Positions 11,485-22,552 are shown, counted from the stretch's first letter. The stretch is DNA of 64,000 nt from Lithodes maja (GCA_037953745.1 JBAKBP010012996.1:1-64000); one strand, 5' to 3'. Notes: generated by a model not told the origin, from the letters alone. Program-made: numbers and translations.

Positions 11485-14400
11485 CTATCCTGGATCATCA
11501 ACCCTTGATAGACAATCTGCTATCACGTTCTCACTCCCGGCAATATGCTGAATGTTGAGATTATACTCTTGGAGCATTAGGGACCACCTGGTCAACCGCA
11601 TATTCCGATTGTGAAACTGATTTAGGAATTTCAAGGGATGATGGTCCGTATAAATCGTCACTACCGGGCCGTATGCTGGAACATAAACTTCGAAATGTTT
11701 GAGCGACAAAACGATAGCAAGAAGCTCCTTCTCTATAGTCGAGTAATTCCTTTGTGCCGAATTAAACTTGCGAGAAAAGAAGCTCACTGGGTGTTCCAAG
11801 CCCTCGGAATCAGTCTGCAGTAACACTGCCCCGGCACCCACACCGCTGGCATCAGTCGCCAGCTGAAAACTCCTGGAAAAGTCTGGGGCTCTCAAAATCG
11901 GATGTGTACACAGCAGGTGCTTGACTAGGTCGAAAGCCCTCTGACACTCCGCAGCCCAACAGAACTTCACTGACTTCGACAGTAGATCAGTTAACGGTGC
12001 TAAGACAGTAGAGTATCCCCGGATGAAGCGCCTATAATAGCCTATTATACCTAGGAACCGCATGACCTGGCGCTTAGTGGTGGGCCTGGGAAACATATTG
12101 ATAGCCTGTATCTTGCTCAGGGGGGGGCACACCCGGCCTAACCCAACCACGAAGCCAAGATACTGCACAGTAGCCTTTACAAACTCGCACTTCCTCAGGT
12201 TCACCACCAGCCCAGCATCGTGCAACTTCCCAAACAGGGTCTCTAAGTGCCTTAGGTGATTTTCAAAATTGTCATCATACACTATCACGTCATCAAGGTA
12301 GACCGTGCAGTTAGGGATTTCGTCACAAATATCGTTCATCAGGTTCTGAAACGTGGCAGGTGCGTTCTTAAGCCCATAAGGCATTACGTTACATTGGTAG
12401 GTCTTGCCATCTACCACAAAACCACAAACTTGCTTAGCTCGGTCCGACAGGGGTACTTGCCAGTAGCCTTTTACAAGATCAATTTTAGTAAGGTACTTTG
12501 CATTCCCTATCTTGTCCACGCTGTCGTCAACTCGAGGCAAAGGGTAAGGGTTGGTAGTGGTCAAGCCATTTAGCCTACGAAAATCTATGCAGAACCGCAC
12601 CTTGCCGTCAGGTTTTGGCTGCAACGTGACGGGTGATGTCCACTTCACATAACCTTCAGTGATCATCCCTCTCTCAACCATGTACTTTAACTCCTCCCGT
12701 AAAGCTGGCAACTTTACCGGGGGCACACGGTAGGGCACTGACTTGAAGGGCACATTATCACCGACGTCCACGTCGTGCGTTACCTGAGTAGTGAGACCTG
12801 GGTGTTCGGCGAAAACAGAGGGGTATGACCTGAACAGGCCTAGGACAGCAGCACCCTGGTGCTCAGGCAGGTGACTTACAGCTTGCCTAGCCTCTTGTTC
12901 AGTATTCCCCGCCCACTGTTCCGCGGAAATGACACAGTCCCAGCTATCCTCCTCAGCAGCATGACTGTCCCCACCTCCTTCTCCACCCTGGCCGCTGCAG
13001 GCCAGCACAGGGACAGTGAGAGGCTCTGAGGGGCGTCTCACATACTCTTTCATGAGGTTAACATGACATAACTGATGTTTTTTTCTACGGTCAGGTGTTG
13101 CAACGAGATAATCAAGGTCGGACAGTTTCTTAGCCACCACATACGGCCCAATGAACTTGGCAGAAAGGGGGTGTCCAGGCAAAGGTAAAAGCAACATTAC
13201 CTTCTGACCCACCGAAAACTCCCGAAGCTTCACCTTGGCGTCATACTGGTGCTTCATGACCGCCTGTGCATTAACCAAGTTATTACCTGCCGCTGCCATG
13301 CAACCTATAAGTCTCTCCCGGCTCTCAAGGATATATTTAAGTACAGACCCCGGCTTCTCTTCGCCCTCCCAGATCTCTTTCACCATACTTAAAGGTCCTC
13401 TCACATTATGGCCAAAGACTAGTTGATTTGGACTGAACCCCAGGCTCTCTCCTGGGACTTCACGTGCAGCGAACAGAACATACGGCAGACCCAAATCCCA
13501 ATCAGTGTCATGTTCTGTACAGTAACAGCGTAGCATACTCTTCAGGGTCGAGTGCCACCGCTCCAAGACTCCCTGACTCTCGGGATGGTAGGCTGACGAC
13601 ACCACAGAACATATACCGTGCAACTGAAGGGTTTGCTTGAACAATTTGGATGTAAAATTGCTCCCCTGGTCTGACTGCACCTCTCGTGGAAATCCATAAC
13701 GGGAACAGAACAATAATAAGTTTTTAACAACTGCCTTTGCCGAGCCGTTTCTCATGGGGTATGCGTCCGGGTATCTCGTAGCCACATCCATGATTGTCAA
13801 CAGGAATTTATTGCCACTACTAGTAGGCGGGAAAGGGCCAACCAAATCTACTACAACTTTGCTGAACGGAGGCCCGGTGACAGGTATGGGAAACAAAGGT
13901 GCCTTCGGGATTGTCTGGTTAGGCTTCCCCGTTGTCTGGCAGGTCGCACACCCAGCCACCCATGCACAGACATCAGCCTTGACCCCAGGCCACCAGAAAA
14001 ACCTGCCCAATGCCGCCAATGTTTTTGTTACCCCCAAATGACCCGCCACCGGCACATCATGCGCCAGACACAATAAGGACTCTCTATACTTATTTGGAAC
14101 AACCACCTGGTCTACTACTCTCGCACCGCCCTCCCACTTCGATTTGGGGTCTAGAAATCTGCGGTACAATATCCTGTTGAGCCTAAAGAAATCTCCCGGC
14201 TTCGCATCCCCATCTTCCTCCAACTCTATGGCACCATTGCTATAACGAGCTAGGCTAGCGTCTTGCAGCTGCTGCTCACTAATGTCCCCGGGCGTCAATG
14301 CATCAAGATGGTTTTGTAATAAGACATTACCTCGGCTAGTAGGCTCTACTGCCTTAGTGGCTCTCGCTACAGCTCTTGCCTCACGCGAAGTCTTACCCAA

Positions 14401-16623
14401 CTCTGCCTTGTTACACCCCATATCTGGGCCAGAGTCAACTCCCGTGTTTATTATAGGTCCAAGTACCGAATCACCGAGAAGTGCAGCAGAATCAATGTCC
14501 CTTTTCCTGCCCTTAGCAACCTTCTCCTGATCCTTCCTCCACTGTCCCCGAGGTTGAGTGCTAGGCTGTGCAGGAGCCGCAGAGCGAGATCGGGTTACCA
14601 CACAGGCCATCTCATCCTGTTGGCACCTCCCAACCCATTCCCGATTCTCACCATCCACGTCGGCCGCCCTCTCGGCAACGACTAAGGGTGGAGTCCCGGA
14701 AGTGGGCACCGCAAAGTCGTTGCCGAGAAGAAGGTCGACGCCCTCAACTGGCAAACACTCAACGATCCCTACATCCAGCTCCCTGCACACCTCTCCCACT
14801 CTCAACTCCAACCTCACAAGTGGGTATGACCTCGTAGCATTTATACCCTGCACCACAACAACTCTGGCCGCATTTATCGGTTTCCCTGTGAAGTTCCTCA
14901 ACAAAGTTTGCGAAGCCCCCGTATCCCTCAGCAAGTCAACCCTCCGTAGTTCACTCCCCCAGCTCACAAACCCGTGCCCCCGATGGCTACAGAAAGTGTC
15001 CCGGACAGGTGTCGAGCCTTCCGTACGCTTCTTTACCGCGTGTGCCTCAGCTGCTGACAACCTACCCCGGGCAGTTGCTGCAGCCTTCAGAGACACACCG
15101 ATACTGTGAACCATTGACACCGGCTTAGCGGGAGTGTTACTAGGGCACTCACGTGAATAATGGCCTAGCTTCTGACATTTGTAACATTTCACATCCCCAA
15201 TTGGCTTCTTCCCTTGTGCGGGCGAAGAAGGGGCCTGACCTTTAGTAAACGGGAGAGGCTTGTGTTTGTAGGTGATATTAGGTGCAATGCTTTTAGTGTG
15301 GTTATGTGTGTCATAGGATTTGTTATTATCGAAAACTCTGGTGGGTGGGGTATAGCGCCCCTTCTGCCCTGACTCAGCCCTCTGAGCGGCACCGCAACCA
15401 CGAATCAATGATAATCTGAGGTCTGCCATCTTGGCAGCCTCCTCTACTGTCTTGGGACATTTTTCCTTAATGTTCAGCGTTAGATCGGTTCCAGTACATT
15501 TGTAAAACTGTTCCAGATAGAAAAGTTGCTTAATTTCCTCAGCCGACTCTGCGTGCTCGGACCGAAACCAGTTATTACATGCATCTGTTAAGTCCCGTGC
15601 GTGCTCCATAAAACTGACGTCGCTCTTCTTATTCACGCCACGGAACTTCAATCTATAAGTTTCGGGTTGCAGTTCGTAGGCCCGGAGCACAGCCTCCTTC
15701 ACCAGTCCATACACGACACTCTCGTCCAGTGACAGTGCATCGTAGGCTTTCAACCCCTTACCCACTAGACGTGATGAAACTAATGCTGCCCATTTAACCT
15801 CCGGCCAGTCATACTCACGACACTTCTTTTCGAAACGAGCAAAAAACTCAGTCACTGCTGTCTCATCAAATGCGGGTACTAACTTAATTAAATGCGAAAG
15901 TGAGTCTGTAACCCGGTGCCCACCACCGAGATGACGCCCCGTGGTCTCTACTCTAGACTTCTCGACATCCATTTCAGCCTGGTACCTGGTTGCATCCTGA
16001 TTGGCTTGGATTCTAGCAACCTCTATGCGTTCTATACTAGCCTGTTGTATCTGAGTCTCCTGCAGCTTAATCCGTTCTATACTAGCCTGTTGACTCTCTT
16101 GCAACTTAAGCTTAGCTAGTTCTAGCTGAAATAACATCTCAGGAGACAGGCCTGGGGGGGGAGAGCACAAAATGGGGGATCCACTCCGAGACGTGTTTAC
16201 GGGTAAGCCAGCTTGCCATTGAGAACCCTCCTGCTGCATCGTGCTAAGAATCGCTGGCTGAGGGCCCAGCTCAGGGGTAGAGTGGAATGGAGGCTTGGAG
16301 GGAACCCCCCAAGACCCCACTCCACCCACCGCCCCATCGCCATCACCCAACAAACATGCCACCAAATTTTTCTTGGGCCAACTGTCAGGACAGTCCCGCC
16401 CCAAAACCGTGGCTAAACAGCGAAGACCGTAACAATCAATAGCCTGCAGGCGCTGTTCGGTCAAAGGTGTCTGCAAAAATGCCCGGGCATCCCTCTCTCC
16501 ACTTATAACACTCCCCTCCCTAAATATCTGTTGTACTTGCTGGTCACTAGGCTGTACCGTGTTATCCTCCCCCGTAAATGATGAGTCATTAGACATAGTG
16601 CTGGTTATACAATTGCTGTTCAT
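11485..16623 (-). CDS. Intact gag-pol polyprotein of element C: Gag-PR-IN-RT-RNase H
   Basis: One uninterrupted 1712-residue frame holds every domain. Gag comes first, with a coiled-coil-like stretch with QQASIERI repeats (about 160-230) and a CCHC knuckle CYKCQKLGHYSREC (480-493). The aspartic protease follows (DTGASQ, 567-572). Integrase comes next: a zinc module with H855, H862, C892 and C895, then D926, D985 and E1021, and a GPY/F module around 1158. Only then comes reverse transcriptase (FCIDFRRLN near 1344, YLDD 1442-1445), and last RNase H (D1590, E1633, D1660). Integrase before RT is the Gmr1-type order, unlike ordinary Ty3/Gypsy. The protein would package, copy and integrate the element. 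The start at 16623 is the first Met after the leader; a second Met lies 9 residues in. No frameshift separates Gag and Pol, so stoichiometry must be set another way. Confidence 0.96.
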   Translation of the reverse strand: MNSNCITSTMSNDSSFTGEDNTVQPSDQQVQQIFREGSVISGERDARAFLQTPLTEQRLQAIDCYGLRCLATVLGRDCPDSWPKKNLVACLLGDGDGAVGGVGSWGVPSKPPFHSTPELGPQPAILSTMQQEGSQWQAGLPVNTSRSGSPILCSPPPGLSPEMLFQLELAKLKLQESQQASIERIKLQETQIQQASIERIEVARIQANQDATRYQAEMDVEKSRVETTGRHLGGGHRVTDSLSHLIKLVPAFDETAVTEFFARFEKKCREYDWPEVKWAALVSSRLVGKGLKAYDALSLDESVVYGLVKEAVLRAYELQPETYRLKFRGVNKKSDVSFMEHARDLTDACNNWFRSEHAESAEEIKQLFYLEQFYKCTGTDLTLNIKEKCPKTVEEAAKMADLRLSLIRGCGAAQRAESGQKGRYTPPTRVFDNNKSYDTHNHTKSIAPNITYKHKPLPFTKGQAPSSPAQGKKPIGDVKCYKCQKLGHYSRECPSNTPAKPVSMVHSIGVSLKAAATARGRLSAAEAHAVKKRTEGSTPVRDTFCSHRGHGFVSWGSELRRVDLLRDTGASQTLLRNFTGKPINAARVVVVQGINATRSYPLVRLELRVGEVCRELDVGIVECLPVEGVDLLLGNDFAVPTSGTPPLVVAERAADVDGENREWVGRCQQDEMACVVTRSRSAAPAQPSTQPRGQWRKDQEKVAKGRKRDIDSAALLGDSVLGPIINTGVDSGPDMGCNKAELGKTSREARAVARATKAVEPTSRGNVLLQNHLDALTPGDISEQQLQDASLARYSNGAIELEEDGDAKPGDFFRLNRILYRRFLDPKSKWEGGARVVDQVVVPNKYRESLLCLAHDVPVAGHLGVTKTLAALGRFFWWPGVKADVCAWVAGCATCQTTGKPNQTIPKAPLFPIPVTGPPFSKVVVDLVGPFPPTSSGNKFLLTIMDVATRYPDAYPMRNGSAKAVVKNLLLFCSRYGFPREVQSDQGSNFTSKLFKQTLQLHGICSVVSSAYHPESQGVLERWHSTLKSMLRCYCTEHDTDWDLGLPYVLFAAREVPGESLGFSPNQLVFGHNVRGPLSMVKEIWEGEEKPGSVLKYILESRERLIGCMAAAGNNLVNAQAVMKHQYDAKVKLREFSVGQKVMLLLPLPGHPLSAKFIGPYVVAKKLSDLDYLVATPDRRKKHQLCHVNLMKEYVRRPSEPLTVPVLACSGQGGEGGGDSHAAEEDSWDCVISAEQWAGNTEQEARQAVSHLPEHQGAAVLGLFRSYPSVFAEHPGLTTQVTHDVDVGDNVPFKSVPYRVPPVKLPALREELKYMVERGMITEGYVKWTSPVTLQPKPDGKVRFCIDFRRLNGLTTTNPYPLPRVDDSVDKIGNAKYLTKIDLVKGYWQVPLSDRAKQVCGFVVDGKTYQCNVMPYGLKNAPATFQNLMNDICDEIPNCTVYLDDVIVYDDNFENHLRHLETLFGKLHDAGLVVNLRKCEFVKATVQYLGFVVGLGRVCPPLSKIQAINMFPRPTTKRQVMRFLGIIGYYRRFIRGYSTVLAPLTDLLSKSVKFCWAAECQRAFDLVKHLLCTHPILRAPDFSRSFQLATDASGVGAGAVLLQTDSEGLEHPVSFFSRKFNSAQRNYSTIEKELLAIVLSLKHFEVYVPAYGPVVTIYTDHHPLKFLNQFHNRNMRLTRWSLMLQEYNLNIQHIAGSENVIADCLSRVDDPG

Positions 16624-16855
16624 AAAAAAAAAAAAGTGCTTATTACTAATTGCAGTCTCGACTCACAAAATGTTAAAGATGCTTGAATGACTCTACTCTA
16701 GACACCCCTAACGAAACAATCTGCAAGTCCACCAATACAATAATGACACAATAAAAATTCCTCCAATATGCAAGAAAATTCTAGCCAGCTCTACTAGGTA
16801 GCATAGAATAGTTCTCCAAAAAACATGTGATAGGATACTACTGAATCTTGTGCAA

Positions 16856-16863
16856 GGTCGCCA
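16856..16863 (-). other. Element C primer-binding site
   Basis: In element sense, three bases after the 5' LTR, TGGCGACC begins, followed by TTGCACAAG. Priming would be by a tRNA ending GGTCGCCA, which resembles arginine-type primers used by some Gypsy elements. The same octamer follows the 5' LTRs of A and B. Confidence 0.8.
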
Positions 16864-16866
16864 TTT

Positions 16867-18685
16867 TGTTACGGCTGGATCGGCAATACATATTCGGGAT
16901 TCTTGATCGTAGGACAGAAATGGCTTATGTGACAACGACACGCTCGATTCCAGTCCCAAATACTATATGCTCCAGACAACAAAAGCACCAACGCCCTACA
17001 GAGTTATCGTCTATGGTAACGAGGTACCTTAACTCGGCGAAAGTGTACAACAGGGGTAGGCTATGAGGCTAAACTCCCTCAGACATTTATAGGTTACGTT
17101 ATTACTAAAGAAATGCAATACTCAAGAAACTACGTTAATATTAAGCCTCTAATAATGTAGAATAGAAGCAGGCTAAAGGTATGACAGTGAAATGCTAAAT
17201 GACAAATGTACACGCCTACTTGAAAGCGCGTGCACTAGAATAACTGTCCCCTACTAACATGCACTAGCATGTAGCATACAAGATGTTCATTATCCAGTAG
17301 ATACCTAATAATACACATGGAAGGAACATAAATAGTAGTCACTTATTATAAGAATGAATCTATACTTGGAATAACTAAAAGGTTGCAGGCAACAGTACTG
17401 CGCCGGTAGCCTACTACCGCATAGGCTACTTCGCTTCTCTCACTCTGTCTCCCCTCTGAGTCCGTATGCGCCCTACGCAACAGAACTCCGGACACAGCAG
17501 CAAAACGACAGTGCAGTTAATTGATACATGAAAGTATTAATAGTGTTGTCTTGTGTGTGAGTAATGTGTATTGTAAAGTGTTACATACATAAACTTAAAG
17601 AGAGCTGCAATGCATAGTAAAATAAAGATATAACCCACTCATCATCCCCATGTGTTCTAGCTAGCAGGCCAAGTCACAGGAACAACGAGTCCCAGCACCG
17701 AAAGCGAGAACCCAGGAAAAGACTGCAGAGAACACAAGGACAGATAAATTACGTTACTCTACTATACCGGCACTACGAGCGAGCTGTAGTCTCTGGTACT
17801 ACACTCGCTCCTGGCTCGGTAGGCAAATCAAGGCTAAGTCCTCGCCCCTCTACAGACAACTCCTGGGCATGGTCGGGCTCTTACACATGGCACTAGTCTA
17901 GTCACAAATTGGATGATGAGCTGGGCATATAACTCGTGAACATGTAGAACGTTCACCAACTATCCTCATCAAGAAGATCGCTGTTCACATTAACCCCTTA
18001 AATCTAATACATGTAAATATATGCTTGTCCTAAGAGTAATACGAGAGGTGAGTGCTGAAACTCCTTTAGGACCTCAAGGGAAGGTTATGCATTTAAATAG
18101 AGAGAAGAATGAAATGAGAGTAATGTCGTCAGAGAGAAAGAGTGCAACCGTGAGAAATTGGGAGAGAGGGCAAGGGATGTTAGAATCTCAAAGGTTCTAG
18201 GCAACCTGATCATGGAACACACAGCGAGCCTCCAGGCAATGTGCAGTACGACAACATGGGCAGCCCAGGCAGCATAGGCAGGCGGCAATGGACTACCAAC
18301 CCTGTCGCGCCTAGCTATAAGCGCAAGGCTGCCAACCGGTCCATACGTCTGGCAACCACCCCCCCGGCAGCGTGGCGCATTGCTACCCTCTCGCTCTGAA
18401 GCCCAACTCACTCTCTCTCTCTGAACTCCCATTGTCTTATCTATCAACTTCTCTATTGATACTACATATTAAATGGAAGGTCTCGACATGGCTTAAAACA
18501 AAACCCACCACTGGTTAGCACATGACGAGACCTTTGCAGAGATACAAAGAACATAGTTATACGTTGTCACACTCAATATAGGCAGCCAGCACGGTACAGC
18601 GGTACAGAGGTACCGCACAGTGGCGGTACAGTGGAGTACCAAGGAGTACAATCAGGATGCGTTGCCACGCACTGGGTGCGTCACA
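16867..18685 (-). repeat. Element C 5' LTR
   Basis: This 1819-bp LTR is uninterrupted. In element sense it begins TGTGACGC at 18685 and ends CCGTAACA at 16867. It contains CT-rich and TACCGC/GGTACAG-rich patches near the element's 5' end. It presumably carries promoter and polyadenylation signals, but I could not pinpoint a TATA box. Confidence 0.95.
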
Positions 18686-19855
18686 CTGTACATGCACGAT
18701 ATAACTACACCCAATACTCCCCAAATAAACTTAGCCTCCTATGCAGATGACATAACACTCACATGCACACACCATGACCCAAGAAGAGCAACAGATCTCC
18801 TTCAACCCTATCTCAACACACTACATGGCTGGTGCACTACAAACAGACTTAATCTAGCCCCAGCCAAATCCACCGCAACCCTGCTCACAAGCTGGACAGG
18901 TGAACACGAATACATCCCTCAACTCACCATAAACAACACACCCCTAACACATACACACACACCCAAAATCCTAGGAGTAACATATGATACTCATATGACA
19001 TTCAAACAGCACACCACAAGCATTAAAAAGAAACTGACACCAAGACTTAACGCCCTCAGGTCACTTGCTCACACAAAATTTGGACACAACAAAGAAACTA
19101 CCACCACAGTATATAAACAATACATAAGATCAGTAATGGAATACGCAAGCCCAGCCTGGGCTTCTAACCTAGCTGAAACACATCATAAGGCCTTACAGAC
19201 TATTCAAAACAAAGCCCTGAAGATCATTACAGGCTGCACAGCTACTACACCCACAGATCATCTACATCAAGAAACAAAAATCCTCAAAGTCAAAGACCAT
19301 CTGGACATGAGAGGCACTCAATTCCTGGCAGCAGCCTCCACGAACCAAGACCACCCACTAAACTACATGGCAACACACCCACAGACACCAAGAAATATCA
19401 AAACAACACCCAGCACACGGTATCACACACAATTATTGTCCTCTCTCCCTCCCTGCCCACCCCGAACCAACTTCCAGAAGCACATCCATACTCATATCTC
19501 TCGCCAATCCATCCACTCACTCACAGACAACACGCAGCTGCATGCACGACCTCCCGAAATCCATCCGTCCGAATCCTCCCTCCCTCGCGAGGACAGAGTC
19601 CACCTGGCCAGGCTGAGATGCGGACACCATCCAGCTCTCCTGAGCTATCAGAAGAGACTGGATGACTCCGTTGTCGACGCCTGCCCGGGATGTAACACAG
19701 CACCCCATACCATTAAACACATCATAGAAGACTGCATTTCACACAACCACTTACGCCAACAACACAACCTACACTCAATGAGAGCTCTGTGGGAAAACCC
19801 GATCGTGGCCATGGCCTTCCTCAGGGACTCGGGGCTGTTCGGCCAGGCAGCTTAG
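18686..19855 (+). pseudogene. Jockey-like LINE reverse transcriptase, C-terminal part
   Basis: The frame continues from ALFNL at 8419 with YMHDITTP, then the RT active-site motif SYADDITL, LNLAPAKSTATLLT, and PKILGVTYDTHMTF (the 'LGV' motif). The thumb and C-terminal region (SVMEYASPAWASNL; VHLARLRCGHHPALL; PGCNTAPHTIKHII) ends at TAG 19853-19855. The C-terminal Cys/His cluster CPGCNT...H...H is typical of Jockey-like proteins. This part is open throughout, so the LINE was still reading through when element C landed. The ATG at 18620 is inside the LTR of C and is not a start. Confidence 0.87.
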
Positions 19856-20013
19856 GGAACAACAACAACAACAACCCCATTTGGTCGGAGTTTCAATCAT
19901 TTCAAACCTCCCACCCTCTCTTTAATCTCCACCCGCCATTTCCTAATTAGCCAGCGGCTCGCCACGCCTACCCGCCTTCCCCCTGGCATTTCTCAGGATT
20001 ACGTGACTTTAAA

Positions 20014-20178
<165 letters not shown>

Positions 20179-20184
20179 TAAGAA

Positions 20185-20300
20185 AATGGGAGTAGGCAGT
20201 AAGCCGATTAGCCAACACAAGGCAGATCCCGTCACACCCAACCCCAATTACAAGGCTTAATTATAGACCCAACTCACTAATATCATGAGGACCGACCTCA
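20185..20300 (+). other. Possible fragment of a dispersed retroelement tail
   Basis: The sequence GCACATAAGAAAATGGGAG, followed by AGCCGATTAGCC...ACAAGGCAGATCCCGTC, resembles from memory a dispersed repeat beginning 'ACATAAGAA...GGCC...GAGGCAG' that is common in arthropod genomes. No coding sequence is present. The call is weak and rests on pattern memory only. Confidence 0.25.
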
Positions 20301-20595
20301 CCAAAGCGGTTAGAGGTCATATATAACTAATATAATATATAATAATATACAACCTTAAGCAAAAGATAGCAGATTACAACTGCCTGAAATAATGTCGGGA
20401 CAAGCACTCGTGAGAATCCACCTAGTCTAAAATATGACATACCCTAATGATGGGCTACCGACCACCCTGACCACCATATTGTGCCCCGAGCGATGGACTA
20501 AAAGTGGGATCAGAGGACCTCCTTGGGTAAAGCCGTTCATGCCCCATGCTTACTTCGGCCAAGGCCCGAAATAAGCACGACGAAAGACAAAAAAT

Positions 20596-20747
20596 ACATA
20601 CATACCGTACATACATACATACATACATACATACATACATGTATACATACATACATACGTACATACATTAAAACATACATACACACATGCATGCATATAT
20701 ACATACACACATACATACACACACACACATACAAACATACATACATA
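20596..20747. repeat. (CATA)n microsatellite, left tract
   Basis: Imperfect CATA/CATG/CACA tetranucleotide repeats over about 150 bp. They abut the CAGACTTGGGT terminus at 20750. A similar plus-strand CATA tract follows the inverse terminus at 59410. Confidence 0.95.
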
Positions 20748-20749
20748 GC

Positions 20750-21090
20750 CAGACTTGGGTCGATTAACTCATTAAATTAACTAGTTAAGTTAAGTTAATT
20801 TTAGTATTTTATCAACTAAGATAACTCGAATTTGTGAATTAACTAGTTAAGTTAAGTTAATTTTAAAAGTTAATCGGTTAAGTTAATCAATTAACTCTGT
20901 CTTTCATTTTAGTTTTCAAGCTTCCTAAACTTGAATTTCTGCTTCTGTTATAGTTATTTGTACAAGTTATTCAACTTGTGATTGCAAACATCTATTTGTA
21001 GATGTATTAAGCAAAACTTTCTATAATATTATAATTAGCATTACTCAATTTCCTTACACAATTTAGTATCCCTGTGTCAGTTATCTCCTT
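20750..21090 (+). mobile_element. hAT-like left terminus
   Basis: Starts CAGACTTGGGTCGATTAAC. It is followed by two direct copies of ATTAACTAGTTAAGTTAAG (near 20778 and 20838), a style of subterminal repeat found in hAT elements, whose ends are CAG...CTG. The inverse terminus, ending GACCCAACTCTG at 59410, carries the same TTAAGTTAAGTTAA motifs. The inner part is AT-rich with no transposase frame. It is interrupted at 21091 by the next element. Confidence 0.45.
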
Positions 21091-21963
21091 TATGCTGGGG
21101 TCACACATTCACGTATATCACTCCCGTATGCTCCCGTTAGGCGTGATCGCCAATTTTGTGTTATGACGGGCGTAGTCCGGCCGTGTACGCCAGTATAGAC
21201 TACGACTATTGCACTTCCCGACATACGTACCGTACCGTAACGGGCCAGTGTTACGTCAGACGTATGGAGCTACGTACGTGCTTGCGACTTGCGTAAGCAT
21301 GTCCCCGTTAGTCCGCCTGGGCTGCCCAATTTGCGGGAACACAGGCCACACCCCATGGCCACGCCCCCACAAGACCTACGTAGCTGAGGCCATATGTCTT
21401 GTGAGTTTGTAGGCATTACGTGGACCGTGTCCGAACAATCGTAGGCACACCCCGTCTGTCCAAACACAGACAAAGACAGTCTTTGTCAACCACGTAGGTC
21501 TGAGTTGGAATCTGGGAACTACAAAAGGGCAGGAATGGCCACACCATTCCCATTCCCAGTCCTTCATCGGCACCATGAACAACATCGCGGAATTCATCCT
21601 GGAGGAGTTCAATTTTGTGAACTCCCTTTATAGAGGAAAGACCATTCATCCTTGTAACCTTTAACCCGCTCAGTGCCAGCCAATTTTGACGTGTGCTTCT
21701 GCCAGTGCCAGAGTTTTTGTTTTGTTTTGGCTAAATCTATCAAGTTGGGAGAGAAAGTAAGGATAATGGTAAAAAAAACACTCCCCTTGTCCATTTTCGC
21801 AAGAAATCAGGTCCCCGATGGTCCCGAAAGTAGCTGAAAAGACACTATAGACTACAGAGACTTTTATGGTATCGGAATGTATGGGGTGGGAGGGTGGTGG
21901 GAGGGTGGTTTTCGGGTTGGTTGGGGGAAGGTAGAATGGTAATTGACTAACTTGTGTTACACA

Positions 21964-22552
21964 TATGAAGGCGATTGGTGAGGTAGTTTCGCCACCACGG
22001 ATTTTCCTTTTTTTCATTATCTTCGTACGGATACGCTGGAAGTGGGTGGTTGGAGGTGGTTGGGGGTGTGGTGGGGGGAAGGCAGAAGGGTAAGGGACTT
22101 GTCACACAAATATGGAACCGATTGGTGAGGCAGTTTCGCCGCCACAGATTTTCCTTTTTTTCCTTATCTTCGTACGGATACCGCTGGAAGTGGGTGGTTG
22201 GAGGTGGTTGGGGGTGTGGTGGGGGGAAGGCAGAAGGGTAAGGGACTTGTTACACAAATATGGACCCGATTGGTGCAGGCGTTTCGCCGCCACAGATTTT
22301 CCTTTTTTTCCTTTTGACGGGACCGATAGTCAGCGAGTGGGTGGGAGGAGGGATTTGAGATTTTTGTGGTGGGTAGCCTAAAGGGTAAGGTACATGTGGT
22401 AAAAATATGAAAGCCATAGGTGAAGTCGTTTCGCTGCTACGATTTGTTTTCGGCAGGGTGCAGAGGGTGGCAGGGTTGGCTTGTTGGTTGCTGCTCTGGT
22501 GTGGTGAGAGGTGTGACTGGAGTGTCCCCCGCTGGTCCCGTTGTCCCCAGTG
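21964..22552. repeat. Tandem repeat, ~147-bp unit, four copies
   Basis: Units start at the phrase TATGRARSCRATWGGTG at 21964, 22111, 22259 and 22406, spaced 147-148 bp. Each contains a TTTCGCCRCCAC...TTTTCCTTTTTTTC block and a GGTGGTTGGGGGTGTGG block. Copies two and three are nearly identical, the first is slightly diverged and the fourth is clearly diverged. Several spurious frames across the array arise from the repetition. Confidence 0.9.

Larger units (their letters stand above)
8420..18685 (-). mobile_element. Gypsy element C, Gmr1-type (IN before RT), full-length
   Basis: The element is bounded by LTRs at 8420-11203 and 16867-18685, with the 4-bp target duplication CTGT at 8416-8419 and 18686-18689. 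Removing the element and one CTGT restores the host LINE frame exactly (ALFNL|YMHDI). Coding runs on the minus strand, so the 5' LTR is on the right. The primer-binding site, polypurine tract and a single intact gag-pol frame are all present. Without the LINE fragment in its left LTR it is about 9.3 kb. The LTRs differ at only a handful of positions, so insertion was recent. Confidence 0.96.
7063..19873 (+). mobile_element. 5'-truncated Jockey-like LINE, split by element C
   Basis: The 11-bp target duplication ACCCCATTTGG occurs at 7052-7062 and 19874-19884. The element has an (AAC)n 3' tail immediately before the right copy. Without the 10.3-kb insertion of element C (and its CTGT duplication) the LINE is about 2.5 kb. 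It is 5'-truncated: its first codons fall inside the end of the endonuclease domain (GSDHLPI). The left target duplication includes the TTG codon at 7059, so that codon is not a LINE start. Confidence 0.9.

Noticed and set aside
11485..16623. Envelope gene making element C an errantivirus-like agent
   Set aside because: The coding frame ends after RNase H, and the ~280 bp before the LTR hold no further frame, signal peptide or membrane segment.
20455..20780. MYVC or YIHT repeat frames
   Set aside because: Translation of (CATA)n repeats.
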